64,000 nt of DNA from Prevotella sp. UBA1705. Its GTDB lineage: Bacteria > Bacteroidota > Bacteroidia > Bacteroidales > Bacteroidaceae. Made by a program: the position numbers and the translations under genes. The stretch covers positions 48,458 to 112,457 of the forward strand of contig DCJH01000017.1 of the NCBI GenBank assembly GCA_002317385.1. The letters are read 5' to 3'. Below, piece by piece: positions 60,718 to 64,000 of this stretch (position 1 is its first letter; each line of letters opens with the position of its first letter). The notes below the pieces were generated by a model. The model was not told the DNA's origin. It was given only the letters and a program-made list of their open reading frames with translations, and ran no database searches.

Positions 60718-62808
60718 ATGAAGCGGAATCAGAAAAGACATAAAGCAGGCATCATCATGCTGTTGGCATTGATGCTGTTGGCCTCGTGCGGGGCCGACCG
60801 GAATATCAAGCAAGGCGAGAAATATCTGGCCTTGGGCGAATATTTCGATGCCGCCAACGAATTTAAGCAGGCCTATCAGAAGACCGAAGCCAAGAACCGC
60901 GACAAGCGCGGGCGCATTGCCGGCAAGATGGCCTATTGCTACGACAAGAGCCTGCAGACGCCAAAGGCCATCGCCGCCTATCGCAACATGCAGCGATACA
61001 ACACAGCGCGTACCTTCGACCGACTGGCGCTGGCCCAGCAACTCATGAAAAACGGCAGCTACAAAGAGGCTGCCCAGGAATTCCAGGCGGTGCTCGACTC
61101 CTTCCCCACCAACAAGTTGGCACAGGCAGGCCTGCAGGCTGCCCAGCAGGCTCCGGCCATCAGGGAACTCGGCAGCCGCTACACGGTGAAGAAAATGGAG
61201 GTGTTCAACTCCCGCCGCGCGGAGTATTCGCCCATGCTCTTCGGCGACAACCACGACCAGTTGTATTTCACTTCCACCCGCAACGAGGCCCAAGGCGACG
61301 AACTGAGTGGTATCACGGGCACCAAACCGGCCGATATCTTCGTGTCGACCAAGGACGACAAGGGCAAGTGGGGCAAGCCCGAGGCCGTGACGGGCGGCCT
61401 CAACACCGCCTACGATGAGGGCGCATGCAGCTTCTCGGTGGACGGCCGCGAGATGTATCTCACCCAGTGTGTCACCGACCCCACCTACCCACGCTATGCC
61501 CAACTCATGGTATCCAACCGCTCGGATGCCGCCTGGGCCAAGGCCACCGAGGTGAAGCTCACCGGCGACACGCTCTCCAGCTATGCCCATCCCGCCATCT
61601 CTCCCGACGGCCTATGGCTCTATTTTGCCAGCGACATGCCCGGCGGCAAGGGCGGGCTCGACCTCTGGCGCGTGCGCATCACGCCCGGAGGCTATGGCGG
61701 TGTGGAGAATCTGGGCGCACCAATCAATACCGAGGGCGACGAGGAATTCCCCACATTCCGACCCAATGGCGACCTCTATTTCTCCAGCAATGGGCATCCG
61801 GGACTCGGCGGTCTCGACGTGTTCATTGCCAAGGTGGGTAAAGATGGGCACTACCATCTCTCCCACCCCGGATTCCCGTTGAACTCTCAGGGCGACGACT
61901 TCGGGCTGACCTTCGAGGGCGCCTACAACCGCGGCTTCTTCTCCAGCAATCGTGGCGACGGTCGCGGATGGGACCATATCTACTCGTTTGAGAACCCCGA
62001 GATTGTGCAAACGGTCAAGGGATGGGTCTACGAGATGGAGGGATATGAGTTGCCCGCGGCCCAGGTCTATGTGGTGGGCGACGACGGAACCAACGAGAAA
62101 CTGAGCGTGAGGAGCGACGGATCGTTCACCAAGACCCTCGACGAAGGGGTTTCCTATCTGTTTCTCGCCACCTGCCGGGGCTACCTGAACCACAAGGAGG
62201 AGGTGACGGCCCTGCTGAATCCGAAGGAGTCGCGCGACACCACGTTGCAGTTTGCCCTGGCCAACATATCGGCCCCGACACTCATCGACAACATCTTCTA
62301 CGACTTCGACAAGGCCACGCTGCGCGATTCGTCGAAGACAGCACTGGATAAACTCGTGACGTTGCTCAACGAAAACCCCAACATCACCATAGAGCTCAGT
62401 GCCCATGCCGACTACAAGGGCTCGGCCGACTACAACAAACGGCTCAGCCAGCGGCGTGCCGAGTCGGTGGTGGCCTACCTCATTGCCCATGGCATAGCAG
62501 CCGACCGGCTCACGCCGAAGGGCTATGGCAAGGAGCGTCCGAAGACCATCAAGAAGAAGACGACCGAGAAATATCCGTGGCTGAAAGAGGGCGACGTGCT
62601 TTCAGAACAATTTGTGAAAGCACTCAAAGACGAGAAACAGCAGGAGATTTGCAACCAGCTGAACCGACGGACGGAGTTCACTGTGCTGCGCACCACCTAT
62701 GGTATGTTTGACGAGAAGGGTAATCTGAAAAATCCTCCCAAGCCCAAGGCTCAGGAGGATGAAGGGGAAAAATCTCAAGACGACGGCATCAACATCATCT
62801 TTGATTAG
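60718..62808 (+). CDS. porE: PorE-like OmpA-family lipoprotein (type IX secretion system)
   Basis: 696 residues from ATG 60718 (a TTG four codons upstream is possible). A lipobox ends in LLALMLLASC. TPR-like repeats follow (KYLALGEYFDAANEFKQAY), then a PD40 beta-propeller (about 160-430: YSPMLFGDNHDQLYFTS, DEGACSFSVDGREMYL, HPAISPDGLWLYFASD). A carboxypeptidase regulatory-like domain and a C-terminal OmpA domain complete it (DFDKATLRDSSKTALDKLV, ELSAHADYKGSADYNKRLSQRRAESV). This domain order is that of PorE, which anchors the type IX machinery to peptidoglycan. Some relatives with the same order are not part of that system. Its end overlaps the convergent DUF5056-like gene. Confidence 0.8.
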   Translation: MKRNQKRHKAGIIMLLALMLLASCGADRNIKQGEKYLALGEYFDAANEFKQAYQKTEAKNRDKRGRIAGKMAYCYDKSLQTPKAIAAYRNMQRYNTARTFDRLALAQQLMKNGSYKEAAQEFQAVLDSFPTNKLAQAGLQAAQQAPAIRELGSRYTVKKMEVFNSRRAEYSPMLFGDNHDQLYFTSTRNEAQGDELSGITGTKPADIFVSTKDDKGKWGKPEAVTGGLNTAYDEGACSFSVDGREMYLTQCVTDPTYPRYAQLMVSNRSDAAWAKATEVKLTGDTLSSYAHPAISPDGLWLYFASDMPGGKGGLDLWRVRITPGGYGGVENLGAPINTEGDEEFPTFRPNGDLYFSSNGHPGLGGLDVFIAKVGKDGHYHLSHPGFPLNSQGDDFGLTFEGAYNRGFFSSNRGDGRGWDHIYSFENPEIVQTVKGWVYEMEGYELPAAQVYVVGDDGTNEKLSVRSDGSFTKTLDEGVSYLFLATCRGYLNHKEEVTALLNPKESRDTTLQFALANISAPTLIDNIFYDFDKATLRDSSKTALDKLVTLLNENPNITIELSAHADYKGSADYNKRLSQRRAESVVAYLIAHGIAADRLTPKGYGKERPKTIKKKTTEKYPWLKEGDVLSEQFVKALKDEKQQEICNQLNRRTEFTVLRTTYGMFDEKGNLKNPPKPKAQEDEGEKSQDDGINIIFD

Positions 62809-63184
62809 CCAGAGCGTTGTAGGCGCCCACCGTACCCAGGATGGCCAGAGTGACCAACGGCAACAGCGGCGATAGCCCATGGAAGCTGATGGAGGCCAGA
62901 TAGCCCGAGGCATCGCCTAAGAAATTGGAGGCCAAAGTCCGCAGCGATTCGATGCCGTCGAATAGCAGGAACAGGGCCATGGCTGCTGCAAAGCAGATGG
63001 TAGTCCATATCTGGTTCATGCACTTGGCCCGTTGGGGTATCTGTCGCATGACCCGATTGGAGAACCCATCGTCCTCTATCTCCATCTTGGAAGCGCTGAA
63101 AAATTGCTCCAAGAGCTCGTCGTCTGTTTTCAATCTGTTGTTTGTGTCCATTGCTTGATGCTTTATTCTGTTGCTGTCTGTCAT
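62795..63184 (-). CDS. DUF5056-like membrane protein, possible anti-sigma partner
   Basis: 129 residues. A soluble N-terminal part (NNRLKTDDELLEQFFSASKMEIEDDGFSNRVM) is followed by two membrane helices (WTTICFAAAMALFLLF and LLPLVTLAILGTVGAYNAL). The start overlaps the sigma factor stop as ATGA (63181-63184); an ATG at 63151 is an alternative. In Bacteroidales such proteins follow an ECF sigma gene, so an anti-sigma role is likely but not shown. No zinc-binding HxxxCxxC is present. Confidence 0.7.
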   Translation of the reverse strand: MTDSNRIKHQAMDTNNRLKTDDELLEQFFSASKMEIEDDGFSNRVMRQIPQRAKCMNQIWTTICFAAAMALFLLFDGIESLRTLASNFLGDASGYLASISFHGLSPLLPLVTLAILGTVGAYNALANQR

Positions 63185-63717
63185 TGATAGCCGTTGTTTC
63201 TAAGGAATTCTGCCATCTTCTTCTTGCCTCGTGAGAGATGACTTTTCACCGTATTCTGTGGCATATCCATGATTTCAGAGATCTTGTCTATGGGTTGGCC
63301 TTCCATGAGTTGGAGGGTGATGCAGCTGCGCTCGGTGTCGCTGAGCAACTGCAGCGCGTCGTAGAGGTCCATCCTCAGATTGCTATCGCCAGCCGAAGCA
63401 TTCATCTTTCTCACCGCCCCAGAGTCGATGTCTGTGGTCTCCCGACGGCTCCTCACATAGTCGTAGAACACATTATAGGCGATGCGGAAGACCCAGGTGA
63501 GGAACGACGACTTGGCCTGGAACTGGTCGATGTGTGTGTAGGCCTTAATGAAGGTGTCCTGGGCGAGGTCGTCGCTGAGCTGCGTGTCACCCAGAGTCTG
63601 CGTGAGGAAGAATCGCCTCACAGGCGACTGGTATTCCTTCATCAGCTTGTCGAATGCCCGCCGATTGTGGAATACCGCCACCTGTGTGACCAAACTGATG
63701 TCCTCTAAACGCTCCAC
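63181..63717 (-). CDS. ECF-type RNA polymerase sigma factor
   Basis: 178 residues from a GTG start at 63717, directly next to the upstream stop. Region 2 is DKLMKEYQSPVRRFFL, DDLAQDTFIKAYTHIDQF and SFLTWVFRIAYNVFYDYVRS; region 4 is LSDTERSCITLQLMEGQPID with ISEIMDMPQNTVKSHLSRGKKKM. It would direct RNA polymerase to a set of envelope or stress genes. It forms an operon with a membrane protein on each side. Confidence 0.93.
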   Translation of the reverse strand: MERLEDISLVTQVAVFHNRRAFDKLMKEYQSPVRRFFLTQTLGDTQLSDDLAQDTFIKAYTHIDQFQAKSSFLTWVFRIAYNVFYDYVRSRRETTDIDSGAVRKMNASAGDSNLRMDLYDALQLLSDTERSCITLQLMEGQPIDKISEIMDMPQNTVKSHLSRGKKKMAEFLRNNGYQ

Positions 63718-63999
63718 CTACTTCGTTGTCTTAGCGATAATCATTTGCCCAGCGCCCCAGCAGGCCACCAGTGCGCCTATGCCCGCGAGCACATCTGCAT
63801 CCCAAATGGAGAACATGATGGCCATGCCAAGTCCGATGGCGACGTTCTTGATACCCTTCTTCCAATAGTAATCGGGAGAGTAAGCGGGCTCCGACTTCAC
63901 CTCGTCGGGTATCGGCTGACCGGTCTCCATGGCCTTCTCTGCCAGCGACACACGGTTGTTGTGACGGTTGATAAAGTATCTAATGAGCAGAATCACCAC
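63718..63999 (-). CDS. DUF6249-like membrane protein (cut by window edge)
   Basis: 93 residues visible; the frame is open at the right edge, so the start is not seen. One helix (MVILLIRYFI) begins the visible part, a hydrophilic segment follows (NRHNNRVSLAEKAMETGQPIPD), and two more helices end it (VAIGLGMAIMFSIWDADVLAGIGALVACWGAGQMII). The pattern resembles DUF6249 proteins found upstream of ECF sigma genes in Bacteroidales. Function unknown. Confidence 0.65.
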   Translation of the reverse strand: MVILLIRYFINRHNNRVSLAEKAMETGQPIPDEVKSEPAYSPDYYWKKGIKNVAIGLGMAIMFSIWDADVLAGIGALVACWGAGQMIIAKTTK

Positions 64000-64000
64000 A

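Overview
The window is a stretch of chromosome from a Bacteroidales bacterium, most likely a Prevotella/Segatella-type gut species. The evidence is: promoters of the Bacteroidetes type (TAnnTTTG about 20 bases after a TTG) in front of many genes; a PorE-like lipoprotein of the type IX secretion system; a Nudix-family arabinose regulator; GH51, GH2 and GH115 plant-polysaccharide enzymes; and a lut operon. I found no rRNA, tRNA, transposase, integrase, phage or cas gene, so this reads as core chromosome with repeat-rich intergenic regions.

Layout. 1-7.2 kb: a cut-off gene, a secreted amidase-fold/golvesin protein, a small unknown protein, a YgiQ-type radical SAM protein, a PP2C-like protein and truA. 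7.5-19.8 kb: one long arabinose operon (galM, sodium/sugar symporter, Nudix regulator, araD, araA, FGGY kinase, GH51 arabinofuranosidase, transketolase, rpiB). It would release arabinose from arabinan/arabinoxylan, import it, convert it through ribulose and xylulose 5-phosphates and feed it into the pentose phosphate pathway. Hairpins without U-tracts sit between several of its genes. 19.9-30.3 kb: a divergent HPPK-like protein, a zinc metallopeptidase, a 5'-nucleotidase-like enzyme, NudC-like pyrophosphatase, a purine permease, an AspT-type transporter and a GH2 enzyme. 31-38.4 kb: a lysozyme-like protein with a long structured leader, a cyclophilin, then a coiled-coil protein/TolC/HlyD/two ABC-2 permeases without an ATPase gene. 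38.4-43.6 kb: topB and lutABC. 44-49.8 kb: a minus-strand operon from a MATE pump through a CMK-like kinase, phosphodiesterase and a sigma-region-4-like protein to three genes for a 3-amino-3,6-dideoxyhexose. 49.9-59.6 kb: subtilase, xseAB, ilvE, a DUF975 membrane protein, trmB, GH115 alpha-glucuronidase and an Mrp ATPase. 60.7-64 kb: PorE-like lipoprotein facing an ECF sigma factor operon.

The most unusual content is repetitive. (1) Five intergenic loci carry phased arrays of imperfect units exactly 22 bp long, whose roughly 16-bp core (GATTASTACCTTWTCG) appears in either orientation without loss of phase. (2) An intergenic repeat (GCGCCAGC followed by AATTnTGAATT units) has entered the coding sequence of an aminotransferase as an in-frame 300-nt insert encoding 22-residue repeats. 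The same element lies between lutA and lutB. (3) Several MITE-like inverted-repeat elements occupy other gaps. All function calls are from reading motifs and context; no database search was possible.
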